A stretch of DNA of 64,000 nucleotides from Plutella xylostella (Eukaryota; Arthropoda; Insecta; Lepidoptera; Plutellidae): positions 937,501 through 1,001,500 of the forward strand of contig NC_063983.1 in NCBI RefSeq assembly GCF_932276165.1, given 5' to 3'. How positions within the stretch are numbered: the stretch's first letter is position 1; every line of letters starts with the position of its first letter. Below the pieces are notes generated by a model, which saw only the letters and a list, made by a program, of their open reading frames with translations, was not told where the DNA came from and ran no database searches. A program made the translations under genes and the position numbers. Shown piece by piece: positions 1 through 9,800 of the stretch.

Positions 1-267
1 GTTAACGCCCGACACTACCTGGGTCCTCTTCCCAGGTGTCCATGTGGATTTTCCCCCAGCAGTGAAAAAAAAAAGAGAAAAAGAACAATATATATATAAA
101 AGAAAGAATATATAAACTAAAGACAAAATAAATATATATAAAAGATAATATATATAAACTAAACTTCCTTACCGAGTAGAAAGTAGATAAAAAAATTAAA
201 AACTATCTCATAAAAATTACCACTCTTCAAAAGGCACGGACATAAAGTCTGTGGAGTGATAATCATT

Positions 268-323
<56 letters not shown>
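1..323 (+). mobile_element. 3' tail of a non-LTR retrotransposon with long polyA
   Basis: The stretch ends in a motif containing AGGCACGGACATAAAGTCTG (about 230-249), a short AT spacer and an uninterrupted A-run from about 272 to 323. The same terminal motif followed by polyA recurs at 47162-47220, where a target duplication shows it is the 3' end of a retrotransposed unit. No coding frame is visible here, so this is only the 3' UTR of an element whose body lies left of the window. The clade is not determinable. The right neighbour begins directly after the A-run. Confidence 0.75.
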
Positions 324-324
<1 letters not shown>

Positions 325-563
325 GTTAACCAGCATATGTGTATATATTCTAAAAGAAAATTTAAAAATCTACAACTTCTTTTCTATAATTTTTTTTCAT
401 TTATGAATAGGTTTAGACAATATGATGCAATGTTTATGAATGTTTTGACATGAATACATTTCTCTTGTAAATTTCAACTTTTTCCGAGGGTAATGTCAGT
501 CTGTGTCTCGTACCCACACGCGAACATCACGCTCCGATTTATTAAATCAAAACCCGTGGAAAA

Positions 564-1400
564 ATGGCATACAAAGCCCTCGAAAGTGTTGTGCAAGGAT
601 TAGTAGGTACCGTAGCATCACTTACGACTAAAGTTAGTGCATTGGAAACATTAATTTGTGACCAAAATGCCCTAATAAAAACCCAGTCACTTGCAATTAA
701 CCAACTTGTTTTGCAAAGTACCTCCAAAACATCGAGCACCACGCAGTCAGCAGCGGCTACAGCGCCACCGCAGCAAACAACGCGCCCAACACGCAAAAAA
801 GCTACACCCACGATTAGCGCTGCAGCCGCTGTCCGTGTTGGAAACCGAACAGCCAATGCTAGCGCTAGCCCGGCGCTCACTTCGCGTAAAACGACTTTGT
901 CCGAAGACGGCCGACAAACACCGATCGCCACTCCACCAACGACGCCCTCAACACCAATAACGGCCATTACTAATAACCTCGACAACGTTCCAAATGAAAA
1001 ACCGAATAATAACGAAAAATGGACTACGGTCAGCCGACGCAAACGGAAGCCATCAATTGCTGCCATCCAGGGCTCGGCACAAAATACGACCATCAAAGGA
1101 GTTGATGTTCACAAACATCTCCACGGTTGCTTCTTCAAGAAATCGACGAAACCAGAGGATGTAATTGAACACCTCCGTGGAATCCACGCAGAAGGTCAGT
1201 ACACAGCCGAATTAATAGCTTCTAAACGTGACACATATGCGTCATTTAAGATTGGAATCCCTACTTCAATTTTTGACAAATTCACAACTGCCGAAGCATG
1301 GCCAGTCAACATTAGCATCTCTGAATGGCTGCCCTTTCTCAGCAGGCCAAAAGACACCACCAGCACAACAACGGAAGACGACACACACTCACAAAAGTGA
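564..1400 (+). CDS. Non-LTR retrotransposon ORF1 protein (nucleic-acid-binding/chaperone type)
   Basis: 278 residues. The ATG at 564 is the first in the open frame. Residues 1-50 (MAYKALESVVQGLVG...) have heptad-like hydrophobic spacing and suggest a coiled coil. Residues 55-150 are a low-complexity Ser/Thr/Ala/Pro/Lys-rich linker with basic patches. The C-terminal part (about 175-260, from GVDVHKHLHGCFFKKS to ISEWLPFLSR) resembles the alpha/beta C-terminal domain of CR1/Jockey-group ORF1 proteins, ending in the usual F-D-K-F...W-P type motif. I see no CCHC zinc knuckle. The known role in the family is RNA binding and RNP formation; here it is inferred. ORF2 starts 22 nt after the stop, in another frame, which suggests reinitiation or coupled translation. 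Confidence 0.8.
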   Translation: MAYKALESVVQGLVGTVASLTTKVSALETLICDQNALIKTQSLAINQLVLQSTSKTSSTTQSAAATAPPQQTTRPTRKKATPTISAAAAVRVGNRTANASASPALTSRKTTLSEDGRQTPIATPPTTPSTPITAITNNLDNVPNEKPNNNEKWTTVSRRKRKPSIAAIQGSAQNTTIKGVDVHKHLHGCFFKKSTKPEDVIEHLRGIHAEGQYTAELIASKRDTYASFKIGIPTSIFDKFTTAEAWPVNISISEWLPFLSRPKDTTSTTTEDDTHSQK

Positions 1401-1422
1401 AAGAATAACGACTTCAAAGTCA

Positions 1423-4380
1423 ATGACCGTTACAATAATCCACCAAAACGTAAACAGACTAGGTAGAAAGACCTTCAAACTCGAATGTGAACTTCAACTC
1501 CAGCCCTTATTGCAGGATGGTGCTGATATCCTGTGCCTAACTGAACACTGGCTTGAAACCTACCAACTACGTCAAGTGAACATACTTAACTTGAAGCTAT
1601 GCGCCCAGTACTGCCGACCGTCCAGGGAAGGAGGGGGAGCATGCATCTACTCCAGGCCTTCACTGCTTACAATCGAGCGAAAGGAAGTCGCTGAACTCTC
1701 CGTTGAAATGCATTTTGAAGTCTGCGCGGCTGAATGTGTCGGTTTGGACCTGATAGTGGTATGCATCTACCGCCAACCTAAAGGTGACTTATCATTATTT
1801 TATTCTAAATTAAACGAATTGTTTTCACTTAACACTATTCAAAACTATAAAGTCATAATTATGGGTGACATAAACATTAATCTTCTAGTAAAATCAACTC
1901 ATTCTAAGTGTTTAATTGATATTGTAAAATCATCAGGTTTTATCTCTGTGATTAACTTTCCAACAAGAATCACTGAAACTTCTAAAACATGTATCGATCA
2001 CGCTTACACTAACGTACTAAAGTCTGATATTTTATTAAATGAAAGTATAAACTTGAACATTTCTGACCATTTAGGTGTAATACTAATTTTAAACTTATAT
2101 AATAACTGTAAAAAAAACAACCCTACGTCCCAAACGCGTCTATTTTCAGAATGCAAGATAAACGCTTTCACAAATGCCTTATGCATGTATGACTGGGATT
2201 CATTGATGAAAAAATATCTTTGTCCTGGTGAACAACTCAACTCTGTAATTAATATAACTAAACACATGTATGATGTACATTTTCCAATTAGAATTTATCC
2301 GTCAAAGAGTTCCTCTAGTGCATGGGTGAGCGACCGCGCCAGATCCTTACGTAAACAAATATCTTCAAAAAAACATGAATTATTAAAGCCGAATTGTAAC
2401 ATACAAACTAACGTTCAATTACTTGATCTTGAAATTAAATATAACTCCGAGTTATACAATTCCCGAAAACAATTTCTAAACAACTCGATAACAAAATATG
2501 ACGGCAGCAACATGTGTAAGAAAGTATGGCAAGTGATCTCATCCGAGACCTGCCGCACGGGTAACAACAATGCACTAAACGTACTTGTTAGCAAAACCTC
2601 GGTAGATACTGTAGACAGTGAAGGCGCGCGCGACGCCGCGGCTGCCACCGCCGCCGCCTTAAACCGATTCTACATAGAAGCAAATAATAACTCTGCTAAG
2701 CCGGAAATAAATAAGGCAATCACATTTTTAAATACCTACTTACCAGACCAAATACCAACAATTTCATTTAAATGTTTTACTTTACTTGATATATTGAAAG
2801 TAGTCAAAAACATCAAACGTAAAAAATCAAAAGACATATATGACATGTCTACTCTGGTACTTGACTATTTACCCCCTGTATTAATATCACTACTATGTCA
2901 TCTATTTAACGAGTGTGTACAGTGCGGTATTTACCCCGAAGCTCTGAAAATAATAAAGGTTCAACCTGTCTATAAAGGGAAGGGCGACATGCATATCCTT
3001 AAAAACTTTAGACCAATATCACAAATCCCAATAATATCTAAGATATTTGAGAATCTAATCAGCCAACAACTCATGTTATTCTTCAACACAAATAATCTCC
3101 TAAACAAGCAGCAATACGCATACCAAGCCGGGCGATCCACTGTGCACGCGGCTCGCGATGTCTTAACCAAACTAATGAGTCACCTGGACGCCGGCCGACA
3201 AGTCGCCGCCATATTCTGCGACTTATCCCGCGCCTTCGAACTTGTCGACCATTCACTAATCCTAAACAAACTCAAACTGTACGGTGTTAATGGTTATTTT
3301 CTGGAAACCATTGCATCTTTTTTACACGAGCGTAAACAGAGCACACGCGTTAATAATGCACAATCAAACTTAGAAACAATAGGCCCCTGCGCTGTCCCCC
3401 AAGGATCGGTAATGGGCAATAACCTGTTTCTAATCTTAATCAATGACCTAACTACAGCGTCTGAAAACGTAGATTATGTTCTTTTTGCCGACGACGGTTG
3501 TGTAATTGTTAACGCCGAAAGTTACGAACAACTTAAATCTAAACTAAATAAAACTATCAGCGACCTATCAAACTGGTTCGCTGCCAACGGAATGGCGTTA
3601 AACGTTGAAAAAACAAACATAATTCACTTCCAAATGAGAAAAACCCGAGGCCATGAACTGAACATCGTTTGTAACAACTTATTAGTCCCTCAAGTCGACA
3701 CAGTCAAATACCTAGGATTCACCTTTGATTCCGGCCTGACGTGGATACCGCAAATTGACAATATTTGTTCTAAACTATCATCAGCCTCTTATGCTCTTAG
3801 CAGATTAAAACCTACATTGTCTGAAGATAACATGAAAAAAGCCTACTTTGGATATTTCCACTCAATACTAAGTTATGGTGTCGATATCTGGGCCAACTCA
3901 ACTGATGCAGGACGTGCTTTCAGATCTCAGAAACGTGCACTGCGCATAATGGCGGGCGTACCTTGGGACACCCCAGCAAAGCAACTATTCATAAAACTCA
4001 AAATATTAACGCTGCCGTGTCTATACATATTAGAAATAGCTAAATACGTAAGGCGTAATCTTAGCCTTTTCCCAACAAACAAGGATGTCCGTCCAAACAC
4101 CTGCCCTCGCCGTGAAGATAAGCTGTACTGTCCCGGCTGCAGGCTAACTAAGTCTAATAAACTCATCCATATAATAGGACCAAAAATATATAACGTAATC
4201 CCTGATGTCATTAAAAACGAAACAAATGAGGCCACCTTTACAAAAAAACTTAAAAATATGTTGCTTAATTCGGCATGCTATACTATAAATGAGTTCTTTG
4301 ACCTCACCTCGCCAACCCATGCACTATTGGTACCTACTACCAACAGTAACTCTCATAACGATGAAAAACAGTGTGTATAA
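1423..4380 (+). CDS. Non-LTR retrotransposon ORF2: APE endonuclease + reverse transcriptase
   Basis: 985 residues from the ATG at 1423. The frame is open upstream to before 1228, but that part overlaps ORF1, and the endonuclease begins right after this Met (TVTIIHQNVNRLGRK). Endonuclease, about residues 1-225: catalytic-type Asn in HQNVN, Glu in LTEHW, Asp/Asn in MGDININ, and the SDH box in LNISDHLGV. Reverse transcriptase, about 480-770: FRPISQIPIISKIFE, motif A CDLSRAFE (the second acidic residue is Glu rather than the common Asp), PQGSVMG, and FADDG (F688-D691). A thumb and C-terminal region follow with KYLGFTF and a Cys-rich stretch (CPRREDKLYCPGC). It nicks target DNA and copies its RNA by target-primed reverse transcription. 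No stops or frameshifts are seen. Confidence 0.9.
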   Translation: MTVTIIHQNVNRLGRKTFKLECELQLQPLLQDGADILCLTEHWLETYQLRQVNILNLKLCAQYCRPSREGGGACIYSRPSLLTIERKEVAELSVEMHFEVCAAECVGLDLIVVCIYRQPKGDLSLFYSKLNELFSLNTIQNYKVIIMGDININLLVKSTHSKCLIDIVKSSGFISVINFPTRITETSKTCIDHAYTNVLKSDILLNESINLNISDHLGVILILNLYNNCKKNNPTSQTRLFSECKINAFTNALCMYDWDSLMKKYLCPGEQLNSVINITKHMYDVHFPIRIYPSKSSSSAWVSDRARSLRKQISSKKHELLKPNCNIQTNVQLLDLEIKYNSELYNSRKQFLNNSITKYDGSNMCKKVWQVISSETCRTGNNNALNVLVSKTSVDTVDSEGARDAAAATAAALNRFYIEANNNSAKPEINKAITFLNTYLPDQIPTISFKCFTLLDILKVVKNIKRKKSKDIYDMSTLVLDYLPPVLISLLCHLFNECVQCGIYPEALKIIKVQPVYKGKGDMHILKNFRPISQIPIISKIFENLISQQLMLFFNTNNLLNKQQYAYQAGRSTVHAARDVLTKLMSHLDAGRQVAAIFCDLSRAFELVDHSLILNKLKLYGVNGYFLETIASFLHERKQSTRVNNAQSNLETIGPCAVPQGSVMGNNLFLILINDLTTASENVDYVLFADDGCVIVNAESYEQLKSKLNKTISDLSNWFAANGMALNVEKTNIIHFQMRKTRGHELNIVCNNLLVPQVDTVKYLGFTFDSGLTWIPQIDNICSKLSSASYALSRLKPTLSEDNMKKAYFGYFHSILSYGVDIWANSTDAGRAFRSQKRALRIMAGVPWDTPAKQLFIKLKILTLPCLYILEIAKYVRRNLSLFPTNKDVRPNTCPRREDKLYCPGCRLTKSNKLIHIIGPKIYNVIPDVIKNETNEATFTKKLKNMLLNSACYTINEFFDLTSPTHALLVPTTNSNSHNDEKQCV

Positions 4381-4690
4381 AGCTTTCAAATAAGATACTA
4401 TCATACTTAAACACAATGCAAATATGCAAATAATGCTGAAATGTTGTTACTTAATAGAAATACCTAAAAACTATTGATGTACTACCTAATAACTAAATTA
4501 TTTATATGTATAAAGAAATACCTAACTATCAATGCTTCTACTTTATGAATATAATTATATAACTACCTACTTTAGCTAGTCTATGTTATATTGTATAAGT
4601 AACTTAATTATACCTAGTGCATAATTACCAATTACCTATACCTATGTAAATGACTTGTAATATTATTTAAGTTATTACCAATAAATGATT

Positions 4691-4709
4691 GAATTGAATT
4701 GAATTGAAT
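4691..4709 (+). repeat. (GAATT)n 3'-terminal microsatellite of the non-LTR element
   Basis: About four units of GAATT follow the 3' UTR sequence AATAAATGATT. Microsatellite 3' ends replace polyA in CR1/L2-type elements. It marks the right end of the element. Confidence 0.7.
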
Positions 4710-4710
4710 G

Positions 4711-5553
4711 TAATAGCTCGAAAACGGTTAGGAATAAGAAAAAAACATATGATATAAAAGTTTTAGATAATTTTAAGAACTTAATTTCATTAGTTGAAAA
4801 TATTTCTCTCCGATGCACCGTTTTCGAGATATAAGCTAAAAACCAGAAATTCGTACCTTTGTCCCCCCCTCCTCCCCCCCGCTCATCACCTAGGAGTCAG
4901 GACTTTTGGTATGTTAACAACCTAAGCCCCCTGAACAAGTTTCTGAAGGAATCGCTTAGTTACCTGCTCACGCACTCTACACCTCACTTTGACTCATTTA
5001 TTGACTGGACTAGAGTAAAAGTTGTAATACCAAAAATGAATTTATTCGTCCGTTTCACAAGAAATTACATTAGAATTTTCTCCCTTAGTAAAGCTTAAAA
5101 ACAACATAGCTCTCAGAATCTCTTGTATCAGGGACAACACCAACATAGATAGTCAGTTGATAAATAAAATAATAAAAAAATAATAATAAGTTCATCTTGC
5201 CAGCCCAATGCCACTTCAGCTTATATATTTAAAGAGCCATGATACATTTTAGACAACTTAAAAATTAAGTACTTAGGTACCTATCTAATTTCTAATGCAA
5301 TCCATCAGTCCAACTTTATACGAAAGACAAAATTACAGCATAAGGTGCCTGTCTACTAATCTAGACACTTATCCACACGTTAGTTTTTGTCCCTCTCCCA
5401 CTGTTCATTTGTGGTATAACACAAAGGACACAATAATGTTTTTGTTTCATCCCAAACAGTCCATACTTGTTCATGAAAGCAAGAATATTCGGTCATATAC
5501 TTCAGCTTTTTGCTAACGGGGATTCTAGGTATGTAACTTTTGGTTTATTATCT
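4711..5553. other. Intergenic; AT-rich repeat remnant with inverted CGAAAACGGT motif
   Basis: AGCTCGAAAACGGTT near 4715 and ACCGTTTTCGAGAT near 4818 form an inverted pair. A C-rich run follows at about 4862-4880. Similar wording (AACGGTTTTTGAGATAT then a C-run) occurs at 26175-26230 in a known type of lepidopteran dispersed repeat. Short frames at 4859-5098 and 5295-5516 have no recognisable protein features. Confidence 0.4.
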
Positions 5554-5750
5554 ACTAGCTGTTCCCACGAGCTTCGCTTCGCCTTAAAAAGTATTCCCTT
5601 GGGAATTCCGGGATAAAAAGTAGCCTATGTTCTTTCTCAGGGTCTAGACTATACCAAATTTCATTCAAATCCGTTCAGTAGTTTTGGCGTGAAAGAGTAA
5701 CAGACAGACAGACACAGTTACTTTCGCATTTATAATATTAAAGTTAGGAT
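5554..5750 (+). repeat. Interspersed repeat, CAGACAGACAG family, copy 1
   Basis: Begins CTAGCTGTTCCCACGAGCTTCGC and runs through ACCAAATTTCATTCAAATCC and AGTTTTGGCGTGAAAGAGTA to CAGACAGACAGACACAG and a terminal TATAATATTA. Six copies in both orientations occur in the window (also 19929, 24590, 31183, 42299, 57743). It is the common lepidopteran 3'-tail-like unit of a SINE/RTE-type family; the family name is not certain. Confidence 0.75.
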
Positions 5751-6302
5751 TCTCATTTTGTCAACTACTTACTAATATTTTTTTGGGTTCCTTCCAGACT
5801 TTTTCGAGTTCCTGACTATCAAGTGTTATTTTGGTTACATAACCAAATGAAAAACTAGGATTATGTATCCTGCAGACTGACACTAATTCGATCAAACTTA
5901 TAACCTCCATCTTTTTTAGTTTGCGGTAAATAAAATAAGTGTAGTCGCCGCACTACGTCCTTTGTTATAGTGGAATTAATCCAAACCCTCAAAATCCCTC
6001 TAATATTTCTACTTAGCGTGGGAGACCCACCAATCTTTTACAATCTATTTTTGTTAAGGTTGGGCTACACTACACGGGTAAAGAATCCCTTTGTCGCATA
6101 GCTTTGGGGATAATAGCCGAGAATGAAGAATAACCACAGAAAGGACATGGATGCATAATATTATATTATACAGTATTATGTAAAGGACTAATAAATAAAT
6201 ACTGCCTGATAGTTTCAGTTTCATTTGAAAAGTTCACCCTTTAGTTTAAATTTATTTTGGTAAGGACTAGTAATATTATGAGTGAAATAAAGGACACGAG
6301 GG
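5751..6302. other. Intergenic, no recognised feature
   Basis: AT-rich sequence without a convincing frame, repeat or RNA gene. One short stretch (5940-5975) resembles a promoter-free unique region only. Confidence 0.3.
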
Positions 6303-6473
6303 TTAAGGCAAGCTTGAATATGCGACGCATAGCATCGCATCGTATTCTTTGTATTGAAATGCACACAAGGGCACGTCTACTTCATCTGCATTGCCGACGC
6401 CGTTTCTACATATATTCATGAAAATCCGTTTGGTGCGATTCGTACGATACCGATAGATGGAACCTTACCTTAA
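6303..6473. mobile_element. MITE flanked by TTAA, family shared with 56131-56278
   Basis: TTAA at 6303-6306 and 6470-6473 flank a unit with ends GGCAAGCTTG... and ...GGAACCTTACC, an imperfect terminal inverted repeat. The interior (GCGACGCATAGCATCGC, TTCTTTGTATTGAAATGCAC, ATTGCCGACGCCG, GGTGCGATTCGTACGATACC) is the reverse complement of 56131-56278. TTAA flanks are typical of piggyBac-type insertions, but the sites could also be read as 3-bp TTA/TAA duplications. Confidence 0.6.
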
Positions 6474-6682
6474 GTCTTAAATTGAAAGTGCTACGGAGCA
6501 GCTCTTCTGTGTAGTTCTATATTCCGAGAGAGATAGGCAAACCTGTCGGTTGGACCTTTTCCTAAGGGTACAATTTTGTAGCTAAATTATGAAACAAGGT
6601 TGCGGTGATAGATAGTCGCAACGGAAGACTAATCCCGTGGGAAATATTTAAAGCCAGCTGTTTGTGTCCTATATGATATTGT
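6474..6682. other. Intergenic flank containing the copia target site
   Basis: No coding or repeat signal recognised. The last five bases, ATTGT (6678-6682), are the left copy of the copia target duplication. Confidence 0.4.
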
Positions 6683-6897
6683 TGTTGGAATTTAATACAA
6701 CTATTATTTATTTAATTACTGTGGTAAATACAGAGAAAACTCAATTAAACTTTTAATAGGTTATTTATTACGACCATTACTTGACGCAGAGAAAAATCAA
6801 GTAGTGACAGTAGTGACATTGACGTGACAGCTGACATCGACATGACAGCTCATTGACGTTGACGTTTCATGATGAGTTGCGTTCCATTTTTCCATCA
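6683..6897 (-). repeat. 3' LTR of the copia element
   Basis: 215 bp, TG...CA, identical by eye to 10957-11171. It contains nine TGAC (TGACA/TGACG) half-sites within about 90 bp (6781-6866). The polyprotein stop codon (6867-6869) lies 29-31 bases inside this LTR. Confidence 0.96.
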
Positions 6898-9800
6898 TCC
6901 TCTCCTGAACGCAAACCCATGGCTTTACAGCAAAACTCATGCTTGGTTCGGTGAAGTCCTTTTGTGAGGACGTCAGCAGCCATCTCATCAGTACTTTTGT
7001 AGTGGACTTCGATCTTCCGACTGGATACCTTCTCTCGGATGAAGTGGTACCTCACGTCAATATGTTTACTGCGGGCATGGTAAACATCACTACCTGAAAG
7101 CTTAATTGTACTTTGATTATCACAATACATGATAAATGGCTGGTCCGTTTGTTCAGACCAGAGCTCACGGTGTAACTGGCCGAGCCACAGTGCCTCTTGC
7201 ACTGCAGAAGTTAGAGACATGTATTCAGCCTCTGTGGACGATAGGGCCACGGTCAACTGCCTTTTAGAAGCCCAACTTATAGCAGCTCCCTGAAACAGAA
7301 AAACATGACCAGTGCACGAACGCCGGTCTTCTATATTCGATGCCCAGTCTGCATCACAGTAACCAACAACATTTTCTTCATTCTTCTTGTATGTTAGTTT
7401 CATGTTTGATGTTCCTTTTAGGTATCTGAGCACTCTTTTTAATGCTATCCAGTGTTCTTTAGTGGGCTTGCTATTGAAGCGGCTTAACATATTCACTGCA
7501 TATGTTATATCTGGTCGTGTACCTTGAGACAGATATAAAAGACATCCAACTGCTTCATGATATGGTATGTCAGTCCTGACTTCATCATCACTCTTGGCCG
7601 GTATCAACTTCATGCTGACATCACAAGGTGTGTTGACTGCTTTGCTTTCTGCCATTCCAAAGCGTTGTAATATTTTCTCAATGTACAACGACTGATCTAA
7701 TGAAATTTCATCTTCTTTTCTTGTTATTTTCAAACCAATACAAAATCTGGCTTCTCCTAGATCTTTCATTTTGAATTTTTGAGTTAATTTTTCTTTTACA
7801 GTATTTACAGTTCCTTCTCTGCTGTAAAAGAACAATAAATCATCGACATACAATGTAATGAACAGTATATCGTTCTCGTTTATGCAATAATATATGCAGG
7901 GATCAACTTTACTCCGTGACAAGCCAATATCTTGAAGTGCAGCATTCAATTTTATATTCCACTGTCGGCTCGCTTGTTTCAGACCATAGATGGATTTTTT
8001 AAGGTGGCATACACTCTTGCTGTCCTTCTCATACAAGGGTGGCTGGGTCATGTAAAGTTCCTCCTCTACATCTCCTTGCAAAAATGCTGAAATGGCATCC
8101 ATTTGATGAACTTTGAGATCATACTTAGCTGCTGTAGCTACTAGAAATCTGAGGGAAGTGTAACGGACCACTGGGGCAAATACTTCTTGATAATCTATAT
8201 CTTTTCTTTGCTTATACCCTTTTATTACTAGCCTGGCTTTATATTTTACAATCTCTCCATTTTCATTTCTCTTAGTTTTATACACCCACTTGCAGGGTAT
8301 GGCTCTCTTTCCTTTAGGCAAGTCAGTGAGAATCCAAGTATCATTCTCTAACAGTGACTCATATTCTACATCCATGGCATCTCTCCATTGCTGAGCTAGT
8401 TCGCTTTTCAATGCTTCTTCAGTACTCTGAGGATCACAGTCCAGCACACTCATGGCGGATTCATTGCTTAAGCACATGTATGACACAGGATCTGATTGAT
8501 CAGCTTGTTCTCTTAACTGTCTCCGTGTTCTTACTGTGACATTTGTTGATGGTGACAATGGTCTGCTTGGTACATAGTCTGTGTCTTCGAATTCATCTGA
8601 TGAACTAGAAACTTCTATAGTTGCATCTGCGACTGAAACATTTAATGGGGCTCTATTATCATCATGGGTATGTACAATTTCAACTGCAGCTGGTTTACTC
8701 GGTGTACAAGTTGTATTTGACTGATATCTTTCATTAGTGCATGTTTTATCTTTCACGTTGTCTGTTTCTATGGAGATTTTCGTCTGTTGGACCGTATCTT
8801 CTAGAAATACAACGTCTCTGCTCATTATAACGCGCTTATTTTTCGGGTCTATGAACCTGTAGCCTTTTGTAGTATCACTGTACCCAACAAAGATTAACTC
8901 ACGTGATTTGGGGTCCCATTTCTGCCTCCTTTCCTTGGGTACATGTACCATAGCTCGACAGCCAAATACCTTCATGTGACTGATGTTGGGCTTTGATCCG
9001 GTCCATACCTCATATGGAGTGGCATCTGACGACAGCCCCCGACAAGGAGAGCGATTTACAATGTATGCAGCAGTCGATATGGCTTCTGCCCAGTATTCTT
9101 TCTGTAAACATGCATTAAAAATCATACATTTAGCCTTTTCTACAAGTGTACGGTTCATTCTTTCTGCTAGCCCATTCTGCTCCGGAGTGTATGGGTTTGA
9201 AGTTTGATGAATAATACCTGCAGATCTCAGAAAATTATGGAAACTGTGGTTAACATATTCTTTACCATTATCAGACCGAAGAATCTTTATCTTTCTGTTT
9301 AACTCATTTTCCACCTGATTTTTTAATTCCTTGAACTTTTCTAAGGCTTCACTTTTGTGGGTCAACATGTATACATACACTTTTCTGGAATAATCATCTA
9401 TAAAGGTGAGAAAATACCTGGAACCTCCAATAGACTTGTTCTCCATCGGTCCACATACGTCTGAGTGGACTAGCTCTAGCAGTTCAGATGCCCGGGAGCC
9501 CCCATGGTTGAACGGTTGTCTGGTCTGTTTCCCTTCCAGACAGGAAGTGCATGCTGCGTCTTCTTTCTGCGTGGATAATTTCATACCCTCGGCGCAGATC
9601 TGTAATTTATCTAGGTCATTGTAATTAATGTGGCCCATTCTTTGGTGCCACAAGAAGTTACTGTCTCCTTTTGAAGTTACTGATGATAGGGCTTGGTGTA
9701 GATTGGTGTTAAGTCGATATGTGCCATTTACACGATCAGCTGTTGCTGCAATCTCACCATTGCTATTCCTTATAATACAGCCTTTCTCATTAAACTTGAC

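Larger units (their letters stand above)
486..4710 (+). mobile_element. Apparently intact two-ORF non-LTR retrotransposon (CR1/Jockey-group, Daphne-like)
   Basis: Unit made of a short 5' UTR (left edge uncertain, about 486-563), ORF1 564-1400, ORF2 1423-4380 and a 3' UTR ending in a (GAATT)n microsatellite at 4691-4709. Both ORFs are open throughout, which argues for a recent insertion. The APE-type endonuclease plus reverse transcriptase and the microsatellite tail rather than polyA fit the CR1/Jockey group; the exact clade is inference. I could not identify a convincing target duplication. Flanks on both sides resemble an AT-rich repeat with CGAAAACGG-type motifs, so it may sit inside another repeat. 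Confidence 0.85.

Noticed and set aside
542..1096. 184-codon frame on the minus strand
   Set aside because: Antisense shadow of the retrotransposon ORF1.
1228..1422. N-terminal extension of ORF2 to 1228
   Set aside because: Overlaps ORF1 and adds no endonuclease sequence; the domain starts right after the Met at 1423.
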